Below, piece after piece: positions 21,657 through 32,900 of a stretch of DNA of 64,000 nt. The notes under the pieces are model-generated. The model worked only from the letters and a program-made list of their open reading frames with translations. It did no database searches and had not been told where the DNA came from. A program made the position numbers and the translations under genes. Position 1 is the first letter of the stretch. Each line of letters starts with the position of its first letter. Origin of the DNA: Bradysia coprophila (taxonomy: Eukaryota > Arthropoda > Insecta > Diptera > Sciaridae); contig NW_023503374.1 in assembly GCF_014529535.1 (NCBI RefSeq), positions 8,239,685 through 8,303,684 on the forward strand, read 5' to 3'.

Positions 21657-24432
21657 ATGTACAAATTTTTCTGTGCATTTTTCATTCCGTTGCTCACGTT
21701 GGGTGGCATTCATTGTGCTGGTAATCCGCTTGTTAGGATAACTTCAAATGGTCCTGTCGAAGGTATCGAGCAAACGAGTTCATTAGGTCAAACGTACTAT
21801 GCATTCAGAGGAATTCCATTTGCCGAATCGCCGATCACTGGGAAAAATCCGCACACAGGCAAAGAGGTCGATCTGAGATTCAAGGTATGATAAAAATATA
21901 TTGGCGAAATATTTACTATTTGAGCTGTTCCGATAATTCTACTGATAAAAACTTAAGTTAAAAAATGACCTTCGATGGTATGAGTTCGCTGGTAGCTTTA
22001 CTGTTGTAGTCAACAATGATTACGTCATTAAATATATTCATAAATCTAATAAAAATGATTTGTAGGCACCAGTGCCACTGAAACGAATATGGACTGAGAA
22101 TTTAAAAGCACACAATTTCGGTGGCTTTTGTATACCTTCACTTTTCGGAAATATCACAGATGACTCAACGACAAGCGAAGACTGCCTATTTGTCAATATA
22201 TATGTGCCAAGTGGTGGTGCGGAAAAGAAAACTGTTCTAGTTTCGATATATGGGGGCGGTTTTGTTCTGGGCGATGCCAGTGACTTGACATACGGACCCG
22301 ACTTTCTTCTATCTCAAGACAATATTGTCGTGACTGTACAATATCGAATCGGTATCTTTGGATTCTTGACCTTGGCTTCTGGTGAATATACCGGCAATAT
22401 GGGTTTGAAAGATCAACAATTGGCTATTAAATGGGTGCATGGAAATATTGAAGCTTTCTCGGGGAATCGGAATGAGATTTTGTTGTTTGGGGAAAGTGCT
22501 GGTAGGCTTTCTAAATTTTAATTTTTTATTTTTTGGAAAATTTACTGAGAAAAAAAATCATTAGGTGCAACATCCGTTGGCTTACAAATGCTGAATGTAG
22601 AATCCCGCAAGTATTTCAATCGAGCCTATCTAGGCAGTAGCTCAGCTTTCAATTTCTACGCCATATCAAAGGTCGATCACTCGCAACAGTTGAAAGAATT
22701 TTCCAAAATTGATGACAAAAGCAAGTTGATCGAGTATTTGAGAACGACGAACAAAGATCTTCTTGCATCATTTTATCCGCTCTCACCAAAGGGAAAATCT
22801 CTTTATGTGCCTTGGGTTCCAACTATCGAGAATCCTAACACGGTTGGTGCATTCATGACCAAAACTCCTGAAGAAATTTACAGCTCAAATGACGCACCGA
22901 TAATGGACACAATGTTCAGCATTGCTTCAAAGGTATTCATTTTGGAAGAAGTTCAAACTTTAAGTTAAATATACTTATCCCACTCTATTCCGATATTTAG
23001 GAAAGTGTTGGGCTCATGCCAGAATTGATTGGAAAAACAGAACCGTTGATTAAAGAGAATGTTGAAAAATCAGATTTAGAGTTGCCATTTCACGACTTCG
23101 ATAGGAGTACATATCCAAAAGTAATTACTGTGCTATTGTGGAACCTCTTTGACTTAACGTGTAATAACATTTCCGATTTTTCGTTGTAACTTTAAGGAAT
23201 ACAATCAAACACTAGAAAAATTAAGGAAAGTCTACTACACCGATCCAACTAATCCAGCAGCTGTCGAAAACGCCAATATTGCACTGATGTCTGATATTAT
23301 GTTCAGTGATGTTATTCTCAAAGGTATCATTCTTCAAACAACGATGAACAACAGAAGTACTGACAACAACGGTCGTAAAAACACTTTTTTCTTCCGGTGA
23401 GCATAGCGATAATTTAATGAGAATAACGAAAGGCTTGTCATTGTTCCGATTTCATTTTATTAGGTTTTCATTCGATGCCGGACTGAACTATGTGAAAGTC
23501 AACACTAACTTTACTTATGAGGGTGCTTCACATGCCGATGAGCTGTGCTACATGTTCCAGTAAGTGCATTTATTTGATAAATCAAATTAGTGAGGCTGCT
23601 CTTATAGTCTTTAATACCTATGTCGTGATGCTGCACATTAAATCTGTTCATTTAAGTTTTGATAGTGTAATGGTGTCAACTGAGGTGAGACTAGGAACCC
23701 TTGCTGCAGTTCACAGCATCATCATCATTTAGACCAAACGAACTATTTTAAAGACATTGGAGTGTACCTCTCCCTACCAATTGTAACTAATTTTCAATTT
23801 TTCTAGTTGCCATGCCTTCGATAAAAATAAATTGTACGACAGTCATTTGGAGCAAAAAGATACGGCTTATGATGTGATCATGCGAATGGTGAAAATAGTC
23901 ACAAATTTTGCCAGAACTGGGTAAGTTATGTCATGCATGTATCCTTAACCTGACACAGACAATGTAACCATATATCATCAAGGTACGTCTTTTGATGAAA
24001 GGCTGTTAAAAGATTGATAAAAAAATCTATTACTTCAGTACTTCAGCCATGCACTTTGTTATGTAAGAGCAAATCAGTAAGCGTTCAGTGCTAATTTTTG
24101 TGGTCATTGTCTGCAAAAGGCTAGGGCTTCAATCTCTGATTTAACGATTCAAAAATTATCTTTTTGTTCTATCCTGTAAACACAACAGAAATCCCTCAAT
24201 CGAAAATGATACTCCGTTTAAAGCAATCACCTCACAAAATGAACTTTTCTGCCAAGAAATTACAAACGATCCGAAGTCAAGTGTTACAACTGATATTAAA
24301 GATCAATTTCACTACGATACATGGCGTGAAATCGAAGAGACATACAGAAGAATCAGCAGAAACCATACAATCAATGTGAAAAGTTCATCGCTGTACATTT
24401 TCATCCTTCTATTGGCCCATAAACTGTTTTAA
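21657..24432 (+). CDS. Carboxyl/cholinesterase-family serine esterase, secreted and probably GPI-anchored
   Basis: Alpha/beta-hydrolase of the carboxylesterase type B family, which cleaves carboxylic esters. Exons: 21657-21884, 22066-22501, 22565-22932, 23001-23120, 23197-23396, 23464-23559, 23807-23920, 24189-24432; all GT-AG, 601 residues. Start at 21657 because it gives a signal peptide (MYKFFCAFFIPLLTLGG); an in-frame ATG at 21582 would bury it. Visible: SEDCLFVNIYVP, oxyanion YGGGF (the usual HGGGF with His replaced by Tyr), nucleophile GESAG with Ser about 220 split over exons 2/3, the acid-residue region (SDIMFSDVILKG) and GASHADEL with His about 474. The protein ends in a short hydrophobic tail (SSSLYIFILLLAHKLF) like a GPI-attachment signal. 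Convergent with the amine oxidase gene, 217 bp apart. Catalytic triad looks complete; substrate unknown (not assignable to juvenile hormone esterase or acetylcholinesterase from this). Confidence 0.93.
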
Positions 24433-24603
24433 CTTCTTTATGCATTTAGAGAAACCCACACTCTACAACAGTGACCCCATACACATCCTATAGTATACTG
24501 ATAGTTGTCATTGCATTGCACTTAAAAGCTTTTTATGAATTCACGATTTTGAGTGTAAAAGTGTGCTACTCGTTTTGTGTAGCTAAACCAAAGAATTCTT
24601 ATG

Positions 24604-24609
24604 TTTATT
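24604..24609 (-). terminator. Poly(A) signal for the copper amine oxidase gene
   Basis: AATAAA on the minus strand, about 40 nt after the TAA at 24650-24652. Confidence 0.6.
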
Positions 24610-24649
24610 TTGCGATTTTAATAGTTCTAAAGCATAAACTATGTCAATC

Positions 24650-27161
24650 TTACGCTAATCGACTTTTATTAGCTGATTTGCAGGGCGGAGGAACAGATAG
24701 TCCAGGGTTACACAAGAAAAAGTTCACTGGCTTTAGAGTGTATCCAAACGTTCTGAAAAGGTACGAAGGTAATATTCATAACAGCGTGTAAGGAATGAAA
24801 ACGGAATTCAATCTTACTCAACGGGCATTATTGGAAAGTCCTCAACTCTCGGTATGTGTGTTACACCTGAAAAACAAAAGTGAAATTTTAGGAGGGAAAG
24901 TCGAAGAAAAGTTAGTCTGAAAGTCATAAGCAAAAATCGAAATCAAAAATCTCCTACCAAAGGAATGATACAAAACGATGTCTTTGTCCTCGATGGGATT
25001 GTCTTCTTTCACCCATGACTCCAATCCCTGACCTCCTGGACTTTGATTGATGTACAATCCTAATAAATTTTCGTTTAGTTGCAAAAGCTACTTCAAGAAA
25101 ATTCAAATTTTCACCTCCAGCATACAACTGGCTATCGTTATATGGCGTAACCCACACTGAGTGCGTAGCAAATCCAGCTCGTTTTCTGATGAAACTGCCA
25201 GGTCCTGCAAGTAATCTCTGAAACGATCCACCAAAAGAAATCAATTTCCACCCAACTGGTTTTTGCGTATACGGATGAATGGATGAATAATTGGAAATTT
25301 TCCAGAACCGTGAAGTCTCGGCTTTAATGTCCGTTACAGATGCCAGAGACGTTTTCAATGGTGTCTCTTCTATGGCGAATCCTTGGCCGTACGGGTTTGT
25401 ATCAGATTGGAATGGTTCATCCAAGGCTTTTACATCGACAACGGATACAGTGTTCTCGCTGCCATCAATCATCGGATCGACTCGAGCGCAAAATATGTGT
25501 TGATGATACTGTGCAGCCACTCGATCAAACACAACCGATCCATAATTTGCAGGATTCACTCCTTCTGCTAACAAATTTGTGCTTAGTTCGCCAGTTGCTT
25601 TTATTTCAAACGATATTGTGCCATCTTGGTAAAATGTGTAGTAGAAAGCGTACTCGTAATTCACAACTGTTACGACGAAGCTGAGAACGAGACGACGTGA
25701 ACGTGTTACATTCACTTTTCCCGTTCGGTATTCGGTGTGCTTGTGGAGAGTTCCTAGTGAATATAAAGAAGTTGTGTTGAGAATCACAGCAGCTTCCAAC
25801 TAATTCAAGAAAAGCGCACATTACCAGCGTCTTCTTCATGTAAGCAAATAACATTTTTAATAACCGTCGCCTTTCCATCGTGGGTATTGAGGATCCCATC
25901 GAAATATCTAATAGTTCCCAAACAGTCGCATCCAAGTAAAAGAGAATTTGCGCAAAAGCCTAATCCGTAGTCGCCAATATCAAATGCCTGATGCGATATG
26001 CCGTCGAGTAAAAGATTAATTACGAAAATCGTAATGTTATGAAGCTTTACAGCTTACACTTTTTCGGTGATATGGTGGTCTTGGATCACCGTACGGAACA
26101 ACCATTTCAGACAAAGAAATTCTGTAGAAAAGTGGTCGTGTCTTGTTACCATCTCTGTAAGAGACATTGTGGAGAACAAGCCCTTCACGGTAGTTGAAAC
26201 TGTAATTTATATAAAAAAAAATAAAGATGGAACTGGTGGTATGGCCGTTCATATACCTTATTCGGAAATTCCATAGTTGCCATTGTATTTCATTTCCTTC
26301 GACGGTAAAACTAGGCCCTTCCGGTTGTATCACTTGCAAAGGCTTCAAATCCTTTCTTAAGAATGCTTCTGGCAAGAATTTTGGATCATAGTTGCTGGTT
26401 TCCTTTGGTATTTCCACCTCATCTTCCCGTTTTGATTTGAAATCCGTATGGATTGGCAAATCTTCGATTAGTATAACTTCGAACGCGTTCAAATCAACGA
26501 CTATAACGTCATCAGTACAGCGTATAAGGACCACGTTTTAATTTAAGTCAAACCCTCCATACCTACGACAAAGTCCAATGGGTGTGCATAATGATTGTCT
26601 TCTGGGAACATGCGCGCGTACATAAATAATTGTACGGCTCGCTTGCTTGCAAATTCAGGCTCGCCGTTATATCCAATCGACCTACCATTTTTCATTTATA
26701 ATTCAATTCATTTCAAATTAGACGCGGAAATCTTACCATGGATCACCAACTACCAGATCCATATCTTCCAGTCCCAAACGTAGGCATCGTAGTTGGACTT
26801 CCGAATTCGATTTACAAATTTTTTCAGCTTCAATGCAATCTTCGGGTGTTAGTGTTGGTTGAAAACCAGATGGAACAGCATCAAAACGTTCAATCGTATC
26901 GTCAGATAGGTTTATAACGGCCTCGTATACCTTCCCTGTTCCTTTCTCAATTAAAATTGTAAATGACTTCCGTGGAATTGATACCATATCTTTCCGGTTT
27001 AATTCGACTTCTTTTGAAAGAAAGGGAAGCAGTACATTTTTGGGCGGCTCCAACAGAGTGATGGAATTGAAAATCCAGCCATTCTTGTTTGGATGTTTTT
27101 CCCGAATGAGTCCGGATGATTTGGATATTTCAACGGTGGTTAAGGGATCTAGCGGATGCAT
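24650..27161 (-). CDS. Copper-containing primary amine oxidase (TPQ enzyme), non-secreted type
   Basis: Oxidises primary amines to aldehyde, ammonia and hydrogen peroxide using copper and the self-made cofactor topaquinone. Exons (minus): 27161-26737, 26681-26563, 26500-26257, 26199-26058, 25987-25825, 25753-25115, 25059-24958, 24866-24818, 24752-24650; phases consistent, 661 residues. Seen: N-terminal MHPLDPLTTVEI; YAHPLDFV; SFTVEGNEIQWQLWNFRI; MVVPYGDPRPPYH; catalytic base in SAFDIGDYG (Asp about 313); cofactor tyrosine in VNYEY (Tyr about 397, 84 residues after the Asp, the spacing I know from bacterial enzymes); copper ligands HQH (about 448/450) and AGFATHSVWVTPY; C-terminal PIMPVETFGYTLKP. 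No signal peptide or membrane anchor; the C-terminus (KSRLA) is not a canonical peroxisome signal. Architecture resembles bacterial, fungal and plant-like enzymes rather than the secreted/membrane vertebrate forms. All active-site residues intact. Confidence 0.94.
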
Positions 27162-27169
27162 TTTGGTGT

Positions 27170-27670
27170 CAGACGTTATCTAATTTTTAAGGAATGCCTA
27201 GCTTCAACGGGGAAGAAAATATCCGTTAAATAATTTTTCACGAATTTTGCACGATAAACCGGTATATTATGTACACTAGAATATCTTCTTCGGAAAATAC
27301 AAACTGTTCAAGGAAAAGACGTACCACAAACAATCGTTTCTTTTCTATATCGAACACAACGTTCCTCAGTGTAGATATTTTTAGTAATTGATTCACGTTC
27401 GTAGTCTATATTGAATAATTTGGTTTTACTTCAGCTTCAGACAATTTCGGTTATATGCACAATTATACACATATAATAACAAACAATGTTATACCAATAA
27501 TCAAATAGAGAGGTTATCACTCAGTAAACATTTATTATGCAATCATTATGTGTAGCTGCTCTTTATAGATTATTGGCTTTAAATAAGAACTTAATTTTGT
27601 AGATGAATTCAATAGAGCGGGTCTCTACTATTTGTAGGCTCGAAATACAGTTCAATTTAGTCATCTGTTA
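27170..27670. other. Upstream region of the amine oxidase gene
   Basis: AT-rich unique DNA; presumed promoter of the minus-strand gene. No specific element recognised. Confidence 0.45.
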
Positions 27671-27673
27671 TCA

Positions 27674-28703
27674 AAAGGTTTTTGCAAGTAGACCTCAAAA
27701 CAGGCCTCACACAGTCCCGAGCCACACCTGGTTGCTGGCCGAAGATCTCCGAAGCTGGAAGATAGTGTTTTTTATCCGAATTTTTTGCCCGTTATAAATG
27801 GACGTTCCGGTTGAGAGTGAGCTTGTTCGAAAGCTGAGCTTAAGTACTTTCGGGTCATGCCTAGTTTGATTAGATTCATTGATATATGTTTGCAAAAATT
27901 AGCAAGAAAAATAATTCAAAATCTGTGTGAACTTTAGACAGGTCTGGGCTGGTACTGATGACGCTTAATGGGAACCTAACATGCTAGTCGTAACATACAT
28001 TGTCTAAGCTTTCCATTGATACCTCATTTGCAGTGCTGATGATTGCTGGCGAGTTTTACGAGTAGCGGTTGTACAGTCGAAGGCAGTCAATTTTCAGCAT
28101 AAATTAGCTTCAGCTGTTTTTCAGCTGATCCATACAAACAATCAGCACCGTTTATACGTCTTTATACGGTTTTACCACAATCATGCGCGTGCGTGTAGCA
28201 GCTTCAACCGTATAAACAAGTATAAACCGTTTTGATTGTATGTGTGGATCAGCTAAAAACATCTGAAGCAAATTTATGCTGAAAATTGACTGCCTTTGAC
28301 TGTACTAACATAAAATTCTGTTATGTCGACAATCACCAGAACCGCAAACGAGGTATCAACGGAAAGCTTAGACAATGTATGTTACGACTAGCGTGTTAGG
28401 TTCACATTAAGCGTCGTTAGTACCATACCAGACCTGTATAAAGTTCACACAGATTTTGAAAATTGTTCTTGCTAATTTTTGCAAACATATATCAATGAAT
28501 CTAATCAAACTAGGCATGACCCGAAAGTACTTAAGCTCAGCTTTCGAACAAGCCCACTCTCAACCGGAACGTCCATTTATAACGGCCAAAAAATTCGGTT
28601 AAAAAACACTATCTTTCCAGCTTCGGAGATCTTCCGCCAGCAACCAGGTGTGGCTTGAGACTGTGTGAGGCCTGTTTTGAGGTCTACTGGCAAAGACCTT
28701 TCA
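27674..28703. repeat. 1-kb foldback (long inverted repeat), arms about 500 bp
   Basis: The left arm from 27674 (AGTAGACCTCAAAACAGGCC, AAGTACTTTCGGGTCATGCC, TTGACTGCCTT region) reappears inverted and slightly diverged up to 28703, with the centre near 28188 and a spacer of about 30 bp. Matching pairs include GGTCATGCCTAGTTTGATTA / TAATCAAACTAGGCATGACC. The centre has smaller arms built on CCGTTTATAC/GTATAAACGG. It lies between the amine oxidase and pantothenate kinase genes. No coding capacity seen. Confidence 0.9.
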
Positions 28704-28859
28704 AACCATGTATATATCCATCGCAGACGAAATGGGTCCGATTTTGATAGGTGGATTTTCAAAAAGTGTTTTTGTTTGTACACCAAGTGGTGATATTCAG
28801 CTGGTGCTCATTCTGCATATAAGAAACTTTTAGCAATTGTAATAGGATTTAAAAAGGTG

Positions 28860-29210
28860 ACATTTTTATTCAACGAAATTTCCGCCCTTAAGTGACTTGG
28901 TTCAATTATTATTACAACTCAAATGCTGGCTAGCGCCTTAAATCGAGGAGAAAACCACTAGCCGAAAGGGTGGCAAATCAATTTCGAATTCCTTTCAATT
29001 CCGTTTAATTACCTTAATTACCGATGCAACTCGTCTAATTGCCGGCTCTATCTCCTTTCAATTTCCTGCAATTCTGTTCAATTCCTTTCAATTCCATTTC
29101 AATTTCTATAGGTACATACTTACTGTCAATTTCTTTCCATTCCTGTCAATTTCGTTTAATTACCGGGTTCTCCGGCAATTCCGAGCAGTGTATGTAATCC
29201 GAGTGGTTTC
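28860..29210. repeat. CAATTCC/CAATTTC-rich low-complexity tract
   Basis: Dozens of TTTCAATTCC, TTTAATTACC and CCTGTCAATTTC variants over about 250 bp. Similar composition (GGAATTGA words on the plus strand) fills the TRIM interior at 48080-48320. 29210-29990 shows nothing else. Confidence 0.6.
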
Positions 29211-29998
29211 CCACTCGACTTAAATGAAAGGTCATTGTTCGAAGCTTATCTTTCTTGGCGCTACCAGTTCTGTTGCTGACTCGTAACGCTTTCACTAAAA
29301 GTACCAAGAACCAATATTCTATCTCTTGTTCCTAATTTCCTATTTACTTTTTTCAAAAAATCAAACTGATTTAGAATTTACTGACAATCTGCGGTGTTAA
29401 ATGTTAATGTTAAAACCATTGAATCGACATCTGTATTTCCAGTCGATTAAACTTTTTATTGAAATTTAGAATCGAAAAATTAATTCGGTTTGAAGATTCA
29501 ATGTTGAGTTGGATTTTATCGATCAAATTCAACTTTAACATTTTGTGTTGGAATGTTGGAAAAACATTTTACAAAAATCCCGCTCTAAAAAATGGAAATA
29601 AAACTTAATTTCCTTACAGATTGCGCTGTTATCAAATTCATGTGAATTACACAAATTGTCAAATTTAATTTCGTCATTTTCGTATTTTGTGTTTATAACA
29701 TGATGGAATATTAGACGGAAAAAAATCGGCCCGAGTTGTAAAATTAAATTAATGTTTGAAGTAAATTAAAATACGGATGTACATACCACCAATTCGCTAA
29801 AGAATATTTCGTAGCATCTTCGCACTGTCGTCTACCCAAATCTTATCTGACCATGAGTGTGTGATTTTGTAACAAACATTTTTTTTGTTGTACGTCAAGG
29901 CATGGCAAAATAGTTAATTTTCAATTTCCAATTTTTAACAATTAAAACGATTGATTGTGCAGTGTTTGTTTTTCGCCGGATTTTCACATATTTCAATT

Positions 29999-32900
29999 AT
30001 GGCTGTGGACGGTATTCAAGGTAATTTAACCTTCAAAAGTTTCAGATTTTTTTTCGCGGTTCTTAAACCCCAACGTCATTGGCAACATTGTTAAGTTGCG
30101 TTCGTATGTTAATTTATATCCAGAATATGTTAAGGCCATCAAGGGTACATTATCTCTATGTTTTTCGTAATAATCGCTTTTTGTACAAAAAAAAGTGAGA
30201 TAAAATGTTGCTAATGGAGGATATATGGCTTAAGTGATGTTATATGGTTCATGTATAGATTACAAGGTGTTGATAGATAAGTTGATAAAACTAAAACTTT
30301 TGTAAAATTTGAACATATCCGACGCGGTTAAAGTATACTCATTCTCAACCTAAAATTTACTTCGACTTCATTAGTCGTAATAACGACATTTAGCAATATT
30401 GCAGCGAAGATAATTTTTTACGTAACACAGACAAAGAGTTTTTTTTTCGATGACTGTGAAATGTCAAAGGCCAGGACTGTAATTTTCGACAAAAAAGGAC
30501 TTTATCCGAATTTTGTTGTCTCGACATGAAAGTTTGTTTCTCCTTCTTCATAAGCAAAAGACACATAGATTCTCTTTCGCTGTTTGGCATGCTACGTAAA
30601 TATGCAGGCTCAATAACTGACGATAGATAACCACACTCAACGTTCGAGACATTGTCTAGAAAGTCTGTTATACAGGACAAAACATCGACCGATGTTTGAG
30701 TAGTTGGTTACACATAGGAGTCAGAACAAGTAAATTCCAGCTCTACGAAAATAAATTGAATCGCCGTCAATCATGTGATCGGGAGTTTCAGTAGCATTGT
30801 TGTTATTCTGTATCAGTTTCTTTGAGTTAAGTGTGTCTCAGCTTCCATACAGAGCATAAACTCCAGGTTCAACCTAACATTGATGATTGATTGGAACCTA
30901 ACATTAAAGGCTGAAGTTGACCTGTAACAGAAATATATACAACGGAAAGCCGCTGATTCCGACTGACAACATTACATTAATGTAATTCACAGCTGTGTAT
31001 CGATCGATCAAATGTCTAATTGAAGGTCTTCTGGTCACGTCATAGTTCATTTGGAACAGGGCCTATTTTTGAGAAATATATTTTTCAAAAATAGGCTCTG
31101 ATTTGGAACGCTGACTAACCAGTGACTTAATCTTTTGAAGATAACTTGACCTAGAAAGTTCACAGTACTGAATGTTATGGATTGCTATTCAGAACACCAT
31201 TCTCACCATTCTCTTATGGTGAAGATAGGATATTGGACCCTAAACGAAGTCAAAGTAGTGAAGTGGGCTAAACAAATTCATTTTCGTGCCGAAAGCGTAG
31301 TGATTCTGAAACTTACATATTTTATGTGAAGTTTGTGTTGTCATATTTGCATATCTTGACTCATTTGCATTTGCGTTTTACAAGTTCTATCAACTGATAC
31401 CTTCGTCTCGCATACACACTTAAACAGCACATCAGTGGAACAGCGACTATCCACGTGCCTTCATAAATTTATAATTTTCTTTTTTAAATTAAATCGTTTA
31501 AATGCAAATTTCATTCATTTCTGTCCACCAGCTTTGTGTGTATGTTTTGCACGTTAACTGATGTCAATGTGAATTTAGCCTAAAAACCATTTCATTAAGT
31601 AAAATTTATTTGATTTTATTGACTGAAGAGGGGGAAGTGACGGTGTATTGTCGTCGGTATGCCTAGAATTCTTTACAGTTTCCGATAAGTCTGCTTTCAC
31701 GACACCTTAGCATCAGCGATAAACGTTTCACTGTTAAGTATAGGTCTTGGACGACAATACACTGGGAGACGATTCCCCCTCGCGGTCTGCTATGATGTCT
31801 ATGTATTGTTTATCGATGATTTTTTTTTTTGCCGTACACAAACGAATGTAATTCAAAAACATCTATACACGACATTGACTTTCCAACCGAAGCTTGGGCC
31901 TGAATTCATTACAAAATCACTTCATGTGTTTCAGTTGACCAGTGATATCGATGAAGTTAACATTACCGGATGAAAATAAACGTTTCGCCCGTGGCAAATT
32001 ATACTCTCTTCACAGCGTTGATAGTTTTGTGAATGTGTGAACGAAAAAACACGCGATACTCTGGTCTGTTGTTTTATCAACGTTGTTCATTTTTTTTTTT
32101 TTTTGTTTGAATGAAATTACCGATTTAAAAAGTGTCATAGTACAATCGTTAAAAGTTCAAAGAACACCAGACAGAACAGTTATTATCGGCTATCGGGCTA
32201 TCTCTTTTATGTAATTGATTATTGCCCAGTCAGTCTGAGAACAGAAAGATTGTTAAGAAATCGGTTTGCCGCACTTAGTTGTAAAAGAAAGTGTTATGTA
32301 ATGCATAGCCACTGACTGTTGTAACGTGCGCGTAATATTAAATGATCTGTGTATTATGGTACGACAAAAGAGAAATTATCTAACCAAATCGTTCGACTAA
32401 TGAACTAAATGACATAAAATCAGAAACAATAATATCGAATTAACAGAAATCGTCGTCGGTATATTTCTGTCGTTTTTTGTGGTGAGATGTTGATGGTTTC
32501 ACGTTTCGATTGTACATCATTTACGTAATGCAATTCGTACCTTGGCCTGTTTCAAGCATAAAAATCTATCCGCATATTTCATGTATGTGATTAACATTTT
32601 CAAACACACATCAAAACACGCAACGCGCCAAACAGCAGCGCAATTTTTGTTAAAGATTATTCAACGAAATTAAGATCTTTCCATCTGGGTGTATTTATTG
32701 ATACTGTGTGTGGTGTGAGCTTGGGTATACAATCTTTCGCATTGTTCGTTCGATTTAATTATCAAGGTACATAAATCAGTTCACACGGGAGATGATGTTA
32801 TTTGGAAAACATATTGCAGTCGGTGTGCGCTCAACGAAAATAAATCGATGAATTTTGTTGCGGTTTTTTAGGCAATTTTTTGCAACACAATCTTGTCACT

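Noticed and set aside
26501..26562. Apparent frame break in the copper amine oxidase between HPLDFV and the next exon
   Set aside because: A proper GT-AG intron of 62 nt (donor after GTCGTAG, acceptor TTATAG) restores HPLDFVVVVDLNAFEV, so the gene is not broken.
30390..30680. 96-codon minus-strand frame in the pantothenate kinase intron
   Set aside because: No recognisable motif, no splice or poly(A) context, composition as in random AT-rich DNA.
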